From: an uncultured Saprospiraceae bacterium
GTDB lineage: Bacteria; Bacteroidota; Bacteroidia; Chitinophagales; Saprospiraceae
Reading direction: 5' to 3'
DNA: 64,000 nt
NCBI GenBank assembly: GCA_938016265.1
Contig: CALLWB010000056.1
Location: 1-64,000, forward strand
A program made the translations under genes and the position numbers. Of this stretch, positions 51,705 through 59,737 are shown in pieces. Within the stretch, counting starts at the first letter, position 1, and each line of letters begins with the position of its first letter. The notes under the pieces were generated by a model that searched no databases, had not been told where the DNA came from, and saw only the letters and a list, made by a program, of their open reading frames with translations.

Positions 51705-51768
51705 TTATTGAGTTAGTAGGTTATTGGGTTACTAAGTATTATCACTAAATAGCCTACTAACTCAATAA
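51705..51768. repeat. Inverted repeat of the AT-rich dispersed family, 21-bp arms
   Basis: Left arm 51705-51725 and right arm 51748-51768 are complementary at 20 of 21 positions with a 22-nt loop. The right arm abuts the stop codon of the minus-strand ATPase gene. It lies between convergent genes and may act as a bidirectional terminator although there is no good T-run. Confidence 0.6.
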
Positions 51769-52461
51769 CTAAATTTCAAAATCCTCCTGAGTAAATACAT
51801 GTCCGTTTTGCACCTTGACTATCCTGCCAGGAAATTTTTCTATGATATAATAATCATGCGTTGCGATGAGTACAGTCGTCTTATATTCCCTGTTTAGTTC
51901 TTGAAGGAGTTTGATGATTTCGTCGGAAGTGTCTGGGTCCAGATTGCCAGTAGGTTCATCGGCCAGGATAACTTCTGGATTGTTGAGAATGGCACGCGCG
52001 ATAATTACTCGTTGTTGTTCGCCACCAGACAACTCGTAGGGCATATTAAATCCTTTTGTCTTTAGACCAACTCGGTCGAGCACATCGTTTATCCTCAATT
52101 CCATCTGATGTTTGTCCTTCCAGCCTGTCGCCTCTAGGACAAATTGCAAATTATCCTCTACCGTTCGATCCATTAATAGATTAAAATCTTGAAAAATTAT
52201 GCCCAATTTCCTTCTCAATTGAGGTACATTTTTCCAAGCAAGTGTTTTTAATTCGACACCTGCGATATGTCCTTTGCCGGTATAAAGTGGCAATTCTCCA
52301 TACAGGGTTTTTAGCAAACTGCTTTTTCCACTACCCGTTTTTCCAATCAAATATACAAATTCTCCTTGCGTAATGCTCAGGTTTACATTGTTTAAGATCA
52401 GTTTTTTGTTCTGATAGATAGCGGCCTTTTCTAAATAGATAATATTTTCTTTTTCCGTCAC
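51769..52461 (-). CDS. ftsE: FtsE-type ABC transporter ATP-binding protein
   Basis: 230 residues: Walker [20 protein letters not shown]-loop IIFQDFNLL, signature [16 protein letters not shown], Walker [18 protein letters not shown]-loop ATHDYYII. This is the cell-division FtsE/LolD/MacB-like sub-family; the [20 protein letters not shown] part and the Bacteroidota neighbourhood favour FtsE. FtsE pairs with the membrane protein FtsX at the septum to activate amidases. No FtsX gene is next to it here; the FtsX-like permease at 42729 is of LolC type. A role as LolD is possible. Confidence 0.8.
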   Translation of the reverse strand: MTEKENIIYLEKAAIYQNKKLILNNVNLSITQGEFVYLIGKTGSGKSSLLKTLYGELPLYTGKGHIAGVELKTLAWKNVPQLRRKLGIIFQDFNLLMDRTVEDNLQFVLEATGWKDKHQMELRINDVLDRVGLKTKGFNMPYELSGGEQQRVIIARAILNNPEVILADEPTGNLDPDTSDEIIKLLQELNREYKTTVLIATHDYYIIEKFPGRIVKVQNGHVFTQEDFEI

Positions 52462-52617
52462 AGCAATTAATTCAACTTATTAATGATCAAAAATAATGTT
52501 TATTAATGAATCGCTCTTGGTCTGAACAAAACTCTTCTTCTATTATTTATTATCAGTATAAATAATTTAACTGTGTTAATACTGGTGGTACATACAGAAC
52601 CATAAGATAAAAAGTGT

Positions 52618-52625
52618 TATTTTTG
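52618..52625 (+). promoter_or_regulatory. -7 box of the ccmE-ccmF operon
   Basis: TATTTTTG, an exact TAnnTTTG match, 22 nt before the ATG of ccmE. Confidence 0.45.
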
Positions 52626-52647
52626 TGTCATAAAAATGTCTTAGTTT

Positions 52648-53049
52648 ATGAAAAAGACCCATATAATAGGAATCGTATTGATCGCCATCGCTATCGGAGC
52701 ATTGATGTCCATGGTAGGAGAAATGAGCCCCTATATGTCCTTCGACGAAGCAGCAAAATACCCTGGAACCAAATTTCAGGTAGTTGGACAATTGTCTAAG
52801 GATAAGGAAATGATCTACAATCCAGAAGTAAATCCTAATCATTTCAGCTTCTACATGAAAGACCAAAATGAAGAGGAAAGAAAAGTCGTACTGCTAGACG
52901 CCAAACCTCAGGATTTTGAACGTTCTGAAGAGATCGTTTTAACAGGATCCATGAAAGGTGATGAGTTTATTGCTTCTTCCATGTTGATGAAGTGCCCTTC
53001 AAAATACGTAGAAGAAGAAGTCCGACTTAAAGAAATTACCTACCAGTAA
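52648..53049 (+). CDS. ccmE: Cytochrome c maturation protein CcmE, CxxxY type
   Basis: 133 residues; one N-terminal helix (about 5-25, IIGIVLIAIAIGALMSM) and an OB-fold domain (SFDEAAKYPGTKFQVVGQLSKD...FSFYMKDQNEEERKVVLLDAKPQDFERSEEIVLTGSMKGDEFIASSMLMKCPSKY). The C-terminal heme-binding motif reads CPSKY (Cys116 and Tyr120) in place of the usual HxxxY, i.e. the cysteine variant known from archaea and some deltaproteobacteria and linked to the simplified System I*. CcmE is the periplasmic heme chaperone passing heme to CcmF. ccmF follows directly. Confidence 0.92.
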   Translation: MKKTHIIGIVLIAIAIGALMSMVGEMSPYMSFDEAAKYPGTKFQVVGQLSKDKEMIYNPEVNPNHFSFYMKDQNEEERKVVLLDAKPQDFERSEEIVLTGSMKGDEFIASSMLMKCPSKYVEEEVRLKEITYQ

Positions 53050-53136
53050 ATTGGTAGCACTAACAAGTAGATAGATCATTACGATAAAAATCTTTGCGTC
53101 TTTGCGTTTAAAAACACACCATAACTCCATTCAGTC

Positions 53137-55635
53137 ATCGAATACGTAAACGAACATCTTCTCCCAGGCCAAATCGGCCATTTTTTACTCTTATTGGCAT
53201 TTGTGTCAAGTTTGCTTTCCGCAATTAGTTACCTCTTTTCTACCAATGCAGAATTGGCAGATCTCAAGAAATCCTGGAAATCAATCGGCCGAGTAGCATT
53301 TTTAATACATGGTTTTAGCATGTTTGCCGTTATCGCTTGTGTGTTTTATGTGATGATCAGCCAGTATTATGAGTATGATTATGCCTTGCAACACGTATCC
53401 GATGACTTGGATTTCAAATACATTTTTTCCGCGTTTTGGGAAGGACAAGAGGGGAGTTTCATGCTGTGGATCTTCTGGCACGCCATTCTCGGTTTTGTGC
53501 TTATGCGCACCGCCAAAGAATGGGAAGCGCCTGTTCTCAGCATTCTCAGCCTAATTCAGTTTTTCCTGATATCAATGATCGTCGGACTGTATTTTTACTT
53601 TGGTGACGAATTCGTAAAATTGGGTTCCAATCCACTGGCACTGACAAGAGATGTTAGAGATGCACCCATTTTTGCCAACCCCAATTACGTACAATTTATA
53701 AATGGGAATGGGCTGAATCCTTTGTTGCAGAACTACTGGATGACCATTCATCCGCCTACATTGTTCCTAGGATTTTCATCGGTAGCTATTCCGTATATCT
53801 ATGCAATAGCTGGTCTTTGGACGGGCAAGCACAAAGAGTGGCTGAAGCCTGTTTTGCCTTGGGCATTGTTTTCTTGTGCTATACTGGGTACGGGTATTAT
53901 GATGGGAGGCGCGTGGGCTTATGAAGCCTTGAGTTTTGGTGGATATTGGGCCTGGGATCCTGTAGAAAACATGTCCTTAGTTCCATGGATTGTTTTGATT
54001 GCTGGTATGCATACTGCCTTGGTGGCCAATAGCACTGGTTACTCTATCAAAAGTACCTACTTGTTTTTTATAATGTCCTTTGTTTTAATCCTATACTCGA
54101 CCTTTCTGACAAGGAGCGGCGTCCTAGGAGACACTAGTGTTCATGCCTTCACCGAAATGGGTATGGAGTGGCAGTTGGTCATCTTTTTAATGTCCTTTTT
54201 CCTTCCTCCAATTGGACTGTTGATTTGGCGAAGAAAAGACATCCCATCACCAAAACGAGAAGAAAGTTTATACTCCAGAGAGTTTTGGATATTCATCGGC
54301 GCATTGGTCCTTATCTTTTCTTCCATATTAATCTCCTTTACGACTTCAATTCCTGTTTATAATAGAATATTTGACTGGTTTGGTGGGGTATCCGGTATTG
54401 ACACGAGTTCTTGGAGAAGAAGACCACCCATTGATGTAATCGATCACTACAATCGGTATCAATTGTGGATTGGTGTATTGATTGCTGTTTTGTCTTCTGC
54501 AGCGCAGTACTTACGCTACAAAGAAGGCAGCAAAATGGCTGACAGTCAGGTGAAAAAGTTCGTTCTAAATATTGGATTTGCTGCTATTCTGACTTCTATT
54601 ATTAGCTTTGGCGTCGCTTATTTTTCTAATATCTTTGCCTGGCAATACAAACTGTTGTTGTGGGCGAGTATTTTTTCGGTGTTAGTGAATGTCAACTATT
54701 TGTTATCCGTTATCAAAGGCAATTTGAGATTGGCGGGTTCTGCGACGGCTCACCTTGGTATTGGTGTGCTGTTGATGGGGGTGTTGTTCTCTGGAGTCAA
54801 TAAAGATTTTGTTTCAAGAGGTTTTATGGACACTACCATGATTGAAGGACTGACGGAGGAGGATGCGGATAAAAATATTCTATTACCGAAAGGTTTACCT
54901 ACTGAAATGTCAGGTTATTTAGTTACTTATCTTGGTGATGAAATAGACGGATTCACAAGGAGATTCAATGTCAATTACAAGAAACTGGACGATGACAAAC
55001 AAGTAGTTGAAGAGTTTACGCTCCAACCTAACATTCTTTATAATAAATTAATGACAAAAGTAGCGGCGTCCAATCCGGATACAAAGCACTATTTGCATAA
55101 AGATATATTCACACACATAGTCGGATTGCCAATTTCTGAAGTGGATAAGGAAGCAGTTAAGGAAGAAGTGGATACGCTTGTCTATACACCACATATCCTT
55201 GGACAAGGCGACACCATTTTTACAAGTAAGAACTACGTCATTTTTAATGGGTTTAACCAACGGCCAACGAATAAAGAATATGAAGCCAGAGAAGGCGATA
55301 TACCGGTGGCTGCTGATCTTATTGTGAAGTCCCTTGACCGATCCAAACTTTGGCGTGCAGAACCTGTTTACTTGGTACGAGAATCCTTCGGGGTAAGTAT
55401 TGACGATCAGATTGAAGAACTTGGGCTGAAATTTAAGTTCACTAAGGTCGATCCGAAAGCGAGAAAAATTACCATAGAAGTAGCAGAAACGAAGCCCCGA
55501 CAAGAATACATCGTATTACAAGCTATTCTTTTTCCATGGATAAATCTGGTTTGGTTGGGAACAATCCTGGGAATATTAGGGTTATTAATGAGTATGACAC
55601 ATCGAATTCTTAGCAAAAGAAGTAAGGCTAATTGA
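53137..55635 (+). CDS. ccmF: Cytochrome c heme lyase CcmF
   Basis: 832 residues if the conserved N-terminus is counted from 53137. The frame upstream of the first usual start codon (TTG 53194) already encodes the family start IEYVNEHLLPGQIGHFLLLL, aligned with the ordinary MEYIGEHLLPGQ..., so the true start is probably the ATC at 53137 rather than the TTG, which would cut off the first helix. About 14 transmembrane segments, the WWD-type motif region GGYWAWDPVENMSLVPWIVL, then a large periplasmic domain (about 560-780) and a final helix. Transfers heme to apocytochromes together with CcmE. The stop overlaps the next gene's TTG start. Confidence 0.85.
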   Translation: MEYVNEHLLPGQIGHFLLLLAFVSSLLSAISYLFSTNAELADLKKSWKSIGRVAFLIHGFSMFAVIACVFYVMISQYYEYDYALQHVSDDLDFKYIFSAFWEGQEGSFMLWIFWHAILGFVLMRTAKEWEAPVLSILSLIQFFLISMIVGLYFYFGDEFVKLGSNPLALTRDVRDAPIFANPNYVQFINGNGLNPLLQNYWMTIHPPTLFLGFSSVAIPYIYAIAGLWTGKHKEWLKPVLPWALFSCAILGTGIMMGGAWAYEALSFGGYWAWDPVENMSLVPWIVLIAGMHTALVANSTGYSIKSTYLFFIMSFVLILYSTFLTRSGVLGDTSVHAFTEMGMEWQLVIFLMSFFLPPIGLLIWRRKDIPSPKREESLYSREFWIFIGALVLIFSSILISFTTSIPVYNRIFDWFGGVSGIDTSSWRRRPPIDVIDHYNRYQLWIGVLIAVLSSAAQYLRYKEGSKMADSQVKKFVLNIGFAAILTSIISFGVAYFSNIFAWQYKLLLWASIFSVLVNVNYLLSVIKGNLRLAGSATAHLGIGVLLMGVLFSGVNKDFVSRGFMDTTMIEGLTEEDADKNILLPKGLPTEMSGYLVTYLGDEIDGFTRRFNVNYKKLDDDKQVVEEFTLQPNILYNKLMTKVAASNPDTKHYLHKDIFTHIVGLPISEVDKEAVKEEVDTLVYTPHILGQGDTIFTSKNYVIFNGFNQRPTNKEYEAREGDIPVAADLIVKSLDRSKLWRAEPVYLVRESFGVSIDDQIEELGLKFKFTKVDPKARKITIEVAETKPRQEYIVLQAILFPWINLVWLGTILGILGLLMSMTHRILSKRSKAN

Positions 55636-56423
55636 GTATCCGAGATAAAAAAATTACCATCATTGGATCCGGAAATGTAGGATTCCACCTTGGGAAACGA
55701 CTTTTTGAAATGGGGTTTTCTATCTACCAAGTGTTTAGTCGGAACCTAGATAAAGCGACCAGACTTGCAACTGCCATCGATGCACACCCCATCAACCAGT
55801 TAAATCAAATCACGGATCAATCTGATATTTATATCATTGCTGTAAAGGATGTTGGTATTGGCCGGGTGGCGCATGTTCTTTCAGAAAGTGTTGGTAATCA
55901 AAAGATTGTAGTCCATACTTCCGGCGCTACTTCTAGTGAATTGATAAGCAAATATTTTGATAATTATGGCGTTTTTTATCCGCTACAAACCTTTTCGATA
56001 GAGCAGGAGGTCGATTTTGAACAAATTCCTTTTTGTATAGATGCTAAATCACCGGAGGTAAAAGAAACATTGCTGGAACTTGCTAACTATCTTTCTCCTA
56101 AAGTGTACCGCATTTCTGATAGAGAACGACAAATATTGCATGTTGCTGCTGTTTTTGTTAACAATTTCACCAATCATTTGTATAGTGTAGGAGAAGATAT
56201 TCTCGAAAAAGAAAAAATAAATTTTGATATTCTAAAACCTTTGATTTTTGAAACTGCTAGAAAAATCGAAAATCAACGGGCAGAAGACATGCAAACCGGC
56301 CCTGCAAAAAGAGGCGATACCGATACAATTTCACAACACATGGAGTACCTGGACAAACATCCGGAGTACCAAAAACTATATAAAACGCTAACGGAAAGTA
56401 TTTCTAAACATAAAGCAAAATAG
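55632..56423 (+). CDS. Rossmann-like/DUF2520 oxidoreductase family protein
   Basis: 263 residues. TTG start overlapping the ccmF stop (TTGA), the only plausible start since an ATG is absent. N-terminal NAD(P)-binding fold with GSGNVGFHLGKRLFEMGF (glycine-rich loop GxGNVG), followed by IYIIAVKDVGIGRVAHVLSE, VVHTSGATSSELI and FYPLQTFSIEQEVDF, and the C-terminal DUF2520 helical domain (LHVAAVFVNNFTNHLYSVGEDIL...HMEYLDKHPEYQKLYKTLTESI). Structurally like F420-dependent NADP reductases and IMP/prephenate dehydrogenases; substrate unknown. In Bacteroidota the gene usually sits beside the KdsC/UbiA/Maf genes, as here. Confidence 0.85.
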   Translation: MSIRDKKITIIGSGNVGFHLGKRLFEMGFSIYQVFSRNLDKATRLATAIDAHPINQLNQITDQSDIYIIAVKDVGIGRVAHVLSESVGNQKIVVHTSGATSSELISKYFDNYGVFYPLQTFSIEQEVDFEQIPFCIDAKSPEVKETLLELANYLSPKVYRISDRERQILHVAAVFVNNFTNHLYSVGEDILEKEKINFDILKPLIFETARKIENQRAEDMQTGPAKRGDTDTISQHMEYLDKHPEYQKLYKTLTESISKHKAK

Positions 56424-56496
56424 TAAAAAACAAGAGGTAAATAGCGTACTTCAATATTTTAAAACATCTATACAACACATTAATCGAATTAATTTC

Positions 56497-56504
56497 TATT
56501 TTTG
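56497..56504 (+). promoter_or_regulatory. -7 box of the ferredoxin-iscX operon
   Basis: TATTTTTG, exact TAnnTTTG, 24 nt before the ATG at 56529. It overlaps the TTG start of the longer open frame, showing that 56529 is the real start. Confidence 0.5.
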
Positions 56505-56528
56505 TGTCCATTTTTTAAATCAACCATA

Positions 56529-56867
56529 ATGGCCACCATAAAATTTAACTTTGAGGAAAAAGATATCGAGTCGAAGACGGTAACAGCTGAAGAAGGATAT
56601 TCTATTCTTGAAGTAACAGAAGACCACGATATTCACCTAAACCACAATTGTGGAGGCGTTTGCGCCTGCAGCACTTGCCACATATACATCGAAGCAGGAG
56701 ATGACAAGTTAGAAGAAATCACTGACAAAGAGGAAGACTTTATTGATCGGGCAATAAATCCAAGATTGGAGTCCAGACTTGCTTGTCAATGTGTGATCCT
56801 CGATGAAAATGCCGTTATCGAAGTCACGATACCAGATCAATCAGGCATTATCGGACACGAACATTAA
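56529..56867 (+). CDS. fdx: Adrenodoxin-type [2Fe-2S] ferredoxin
   Basis: 112 residues from the ATG at 56529 (the open frame to 56502 includes the promoter). Cysteines of the cluster: CGGVCACSTC (three Cys) and RLACQC with the fourth, and DRAINPRLESRLACQCV typical of the Isc ferredoxin. It delivers electrons for iron-sulfur cluster assembly or other redox steps in the cytoplasm. iscX lies 40 bp downstream, so this is the Isc-type ferredoxin. No iscU, iscS or hscA gene is in the window. Confidence 0.92.
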   Translation: MATIKFNFEEKDIESKTVTAEEGYSILEVTEDHDIHLNHNCGGVCACSTCHIYIEAGDDKLEEITDKEEDFIDRAINPRLESRLACQCVILDENAVIEVTIPDQSGIIGHEH

Positions 56868-56907
56868 TAGTATCCAACCAAATTAACCAAGTAATCAATT
56901 AAATAAA

Positions 56908-57150
56908 ATGGCGTTCGAACTAGACGACTTACCTATAAACTGGCCCGACCACGAAGATGTTGCAATGAAACTGTATGAACGGTTTGGCGATGACTTTACG
57001 GAGTCCAAAATTTACCGAATTCGGTTCACCGAACTCATCGAATGGGTACTTGAAATACCCAGCTTTGAAGGCAAAAAAGAAGACTGCTCAGAAGGTCACC
57101 TTGAGCAAATCCAAGCAAAATGGGTCTACGAATGGCGCGATAACCAGTAA
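56908..57150 (+). CDS. iscX: Fe-S cluster assembly protein IscX
   Basis: 80 residues: INWPDHEDVAMKLYERFGDDFTESKIYRIRFTELIEWVLEIPSFEG, then QAKWVYEWRDNQ, matching E. coli IscX (small acidic helical protein with WxDxxxIAxxLY). IscX binds iron and IscS and tunes the sulfur-transfer step. Found immediately after the ferredoxin and 8 bp before kdsC, suggesting a ferredoxin-iscX-kdsC transcript. Confidence 0.9.
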   Translation: MAFELDDLPINWPDHEDVAMKLYERFGDDFTESKIYRIRFTELIEWVLEIPSFEGKKEDCSEGHLEQIQAKWVYEWRDNQ

Positions 57151-57158
57151 CTCAGATC

Positions 57159-57653
57159 ATGAATCACCTTGAAACATTTCGAGAAATCAACACCTTCTTT
57201 TTTGATGTAGATGGTGTGCTGACCAACAACGAGGTCATTTTGCTTGAATCTGGAAAGTTGATGCACAAAATGAATGTTCGGGATGGTTTTGCCTTGCGCC
57301 GTGCAGTAGAGGAGGGATATCGGATCGTGATTCTCACCAGAAGCCGCTCTGAAGCATTAAAAGATTGGTTGCTTGATCATGGTATTCGGGACATTTACCT
57401 TTCTGTCATCAACAAATTAGAAATCTTCGAAGATGTAGTCCACGCCTACGAATTAGACACCGATCGTATTTTATATATGGGAGACGACCTTCCAGATTTA
57501 GAAGCCATGCAATCTTCCGGAGTTGCTGCCTGTCCTAGTGATGCCACCCAGGAAATCTTAAAAAGTGCTCAGTTTGTTTCTTCTTTGAAAGGAGGGCAGG
57601 GGTGTGTGAGAGAGGTGATCGAAAAAGTATTAACTTTGCAGGGACGCTGGTAA
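57159..57653 (+). CDS. KdsC-like HAD phosphatase (3-deoxy-D-manno-octulosonate 8-phosphate phosphatase)
   Basis: 164 residues, cap-less C0 HAD: motif I FFDVDGVLTNN, motif II VILTRSRS, then motif IV MGDDLPDLEAM (GDDxxD). It removes the phosphate from KDO-8-P on the way to KDO for lipid A core. The product of this family may also act in sialic-acid-like sugar synthesis; the sequence alone cannot decide. Part of the conserved DUF2520-KdsC-UbiA-Maf group. Confidence 0.85.
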   Translation: MNHLETFREINTFFFDVDGVLTNNEVILLESGKLMHKMNVRDGFALRRAVEEGYRIVILTRSRSEALKDWLLDHGIRDIYLSVINKLEIFEDVVHAYELDTDRILYMGDDLPDLEAMQSSGVAACPSDATQEILKSAQFVSSLKGGQGCVREVIEKVLTLQGRW

Positions 57654-57675
57654 TTTATACTGCACAACTGAACAA

Positions 57676-58629
57676 ATGTCCATCTTTATTTCCTTACTAA
57701 AGTTTGTCCGGATTCCTAATCTTTTGATTGTTGGGCTGACGCAGTATTTGTTGCGGTATTGTATATTGGAACCGTATTATCAAATACATCAAGTCAAGCC
57801 TGCATTGGATGGGTTTGAGTTTTTCCTACTTGTTCTTACAACCATAATTATTGCCGCTGGAGGGTACATCATCAATGATTTGTATGACTACCATATCGAC
57901 AAAATCAACAAGCCGGAGAAAGTGTATGTTGGCCGTGTATTTCCTCAAAAAGTAGCTTGGAGGATGTATTATGGCTGCAATCTACTTGGGTTGTTGATCG
58001 CTGTATTTTTGGCCTATAAGGTTGAGAATTTGATGTTGGTGTTCTTGTTTCCCTTGTTTGCCCTGCCTTTGTGGATGTATTCCTATAAATTGAAAAAAAT
58101 GGCCCTTATCGGGAATGTTTTGGTTTCTTTTTTTTGTGCAATGGTGGCGGTGTTAGTGTTGTTTGCTGAACGCGCAGCTTATTTGGAAATAGTCAACATC
58201 TCTACGAGATCAGCAACTTACATTTTCTACTTGTTTATGGGGTATGCTAATTTTGCGTTCTATTCAACGATGTTTCGGGAGATTGTCAAGGATATTGAGG
58301 ATGTGGAAGGGGATCGATCTAATGATTGTAAAACGCTTCCTATTGTACTGGGTATTTCAAGGGCTAAAATGATTGCCTCTTTGTTTGCCTTTGTTTTGTT
58401 AGGATTTCTGTTTTATACATCTTACTGGCATTTGAAGTACCTCAACTTTATGTGGATTGGATTGGTTTATCTTGTGGTGGGTGTTGTATTTCCTTTATTG
58501 TTGGCTATTGTTTGGTTGCAGGGGGCAGAGAGAAAGGAGGATTTTCATCGGTTGAGCTCGTTGGCTAAGTATATTATGCTGGCAGGGATTATCTATTTGC
58601 CTGTTTTTTGGTTGTTGGTAAGACAGTAG
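57676..58629 (+). CDS. UbiA-family prenyltransferase (geranylgeranylglycerol-phosphate geranylgeranyltransferase-like)
   Basis: 317 residues, nine helices. Both Asp-rich motifs of UbiA enzymes are present: GYIINDLYDYHIDKINKPEK (NDxxD...D near residue 65-80) and EIVKDIEDVEGDRSNDCKT (DxxxD near residue 210). The Bacteroidota group is annotated as geranylgeranylglycerol-phosphate geranylgeranyltransferase by similarity to archaeal DGGGP synthase, but activity has not been shown for most. It could instead transfer a prenyl chain in menaquinone or heme pathways. 23 bp after kdsC, so cotranscribed. Confidence 0.85.
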   Translation: MSIFISLLKFVRIPNLLIVGLTQYLLRYCILEPYYQIHQVKPALDGFEFFLLVLTTIIIAAGGYIINDLYDYHIDKINKPEKVYVGRVFPQKVAWRMYYGCNLLGLLIAVFLAYKVENLMLVFLFPLFALPLWMYSYKLKKMALIGNVLVSFFCAMVAVLVLFAERAAYLEIVNISTRSATYIFYLFMGYANFAFYSTMFREIVKDIEDVEGDRSNDCKTLPIVLGISRAKMIASLFAFVLLGFLFYTSYWHLKYLNFMWIGLVYLVVGVVFPLLLAIVWLQGAERKEDFHRLSSLAKYIMLAGIIYLPVFWLLVRQ

Positions 58630-58673
58630 AGGCACATTGCAATTTGTTTGCACAATCCTTGGTAGAAAATTGA

Positions 58674-59513
58674 TTACTTTCGGTTGATTTTGTCAGCGAT
58701 TTGTTTTACCATTTCTAAGGAGACATTAAGCGCATTTGCAATATCTTCAAGAGAAATTTTCCCTAATCTGATGAAGTTTTCAATGGCTTTTTCGTTTCGC
58801 TCCTCATCTCGTCGTTTTAAAATTTTGACAACGGCTGCGTTTTTTGAAAGATCTAAATCTATAGGCATAAATTCTACAATTTTATTAGTTTGTAAATCTA
58901 AGTTACGCAATTGGGAGTAAACTTGCAATTGAACAATGTATTTTTCGAGTTCGGCTTTTGTTGGTGTTACTTGTTGTAATTTTTTTAGAATGTCGCGTAA
59001 TACCTTCTCTGCAGGCGTTCCTTTGAAGTCGCCGAGGACGGTTAGGATTATTTCTTCAGGCGTCTGCGAATCCAACAACAACGAATAATCAATCGAATAG
59101 AAATTCAGTACATCGTAACTAGTAAATACAAAAATATCAGGCAATCGATTTTCCATTCGCAGCCGCTCTTTCCCCAGATAAATCAAACAATGTTTGATTG
59201 GCAGTTTGTACTTCTCCACCAACAAACTATGATAAACCCCAAACCGATAAATCATATTCAAATCATTGGACGTCTGAAACTCCAGGTGCAATATAAACTG
59301 TTTCCCATCCTTCGTTTTGGCAAGGCGCAGGAAGTCGGCTTCTCGTTCTATCGTTTTCTGAAATTTAGGGTCGAGAGGTTCTGATTCTTCGATATCTAGG
59401 CCAAAGTGACGTTTTACCAGGGGAAGAAACAAGGCAAGGATATTTTCCTTTATTATTTTATCATATTCATTCCCTTCTTTCTTAGTTGCTGGCTTTTTCG
59501 GTGGTTTATTCAC
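58674..59513 (-). CDS. Rpn-family recombination-promoting nuclease/putative transposase
   Basis: 279 residues. The PD-(D/E)XK nuclease core is EREADFLRLAKTKDGKQFILHLEFQTSND with the Asp and Glu-x-Gln of the Rpn family, then MIYRFGVYHSLLVEKYKLPIKHCLIYLG and a C-terminal helical region. Rpn proteins cut DNA and promote RecA-independent recombination; their biological use is unclear and they often spread by transfer. It lies on the opposite strand between the UbiA and Maf genes of a cluster usually contiguous in Bacteroidota, so it is probably an insertion. No inverted repeats flank it visibly. Confidence 0.82.
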   Translation of the reverse strand: MNKPPKKPATKKEGNEYDKIIKENILALFLPLVKRHFGLDIEESEPLDPKFQKTIEREADFLRLAKTKDGKQFILHLEFQTSNDLNMIYRFGVYHSLLVEKYKLPIKHCLIYLGKERLRMENRLPDIFVFTSYDVLNFYSIDYSLLLDSQTPEEIILTVLGDFKGTPAEKVLRDILKKLQQVTPTKAELEKYIVQLQVYSQLRNLDLQTNKIVEFMPIDLDLSKNAAVVKILKRRDEERNEKAIENFIRLGKISLEDIANALNVSLEMVKQIADKINRK

Positions 59514-59712
59514 TGGCAGTTTTTGTATTCAAAAATATTCCTACCATATATAGAGCACGAAAACACCAATTTTACATAAATGAAAACCAACTTTTTTTCA
59601 TATTTCTTAAAATAAGACGTTTTGAACTCCTATTTTCGGCCGATCTTAAATAATACAGCGTATTATTCCAGTTAATATCAATTTCGTACGTTTTAAAAAA
59701 CTAAGTACTCCG

Positions 59713-59737
59713 AATAACCAATAACTCAGTAACAACC
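59713..59737. repeat. Dispersed AT-rich 8-bp-periodic repeat (inverted orientation)
   Basis: Reverse complement contains ACTGAGTTATTGGTTATT, of the same family as 50659-50686, directly preceding the maf start codon. Confidence 0.4.
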
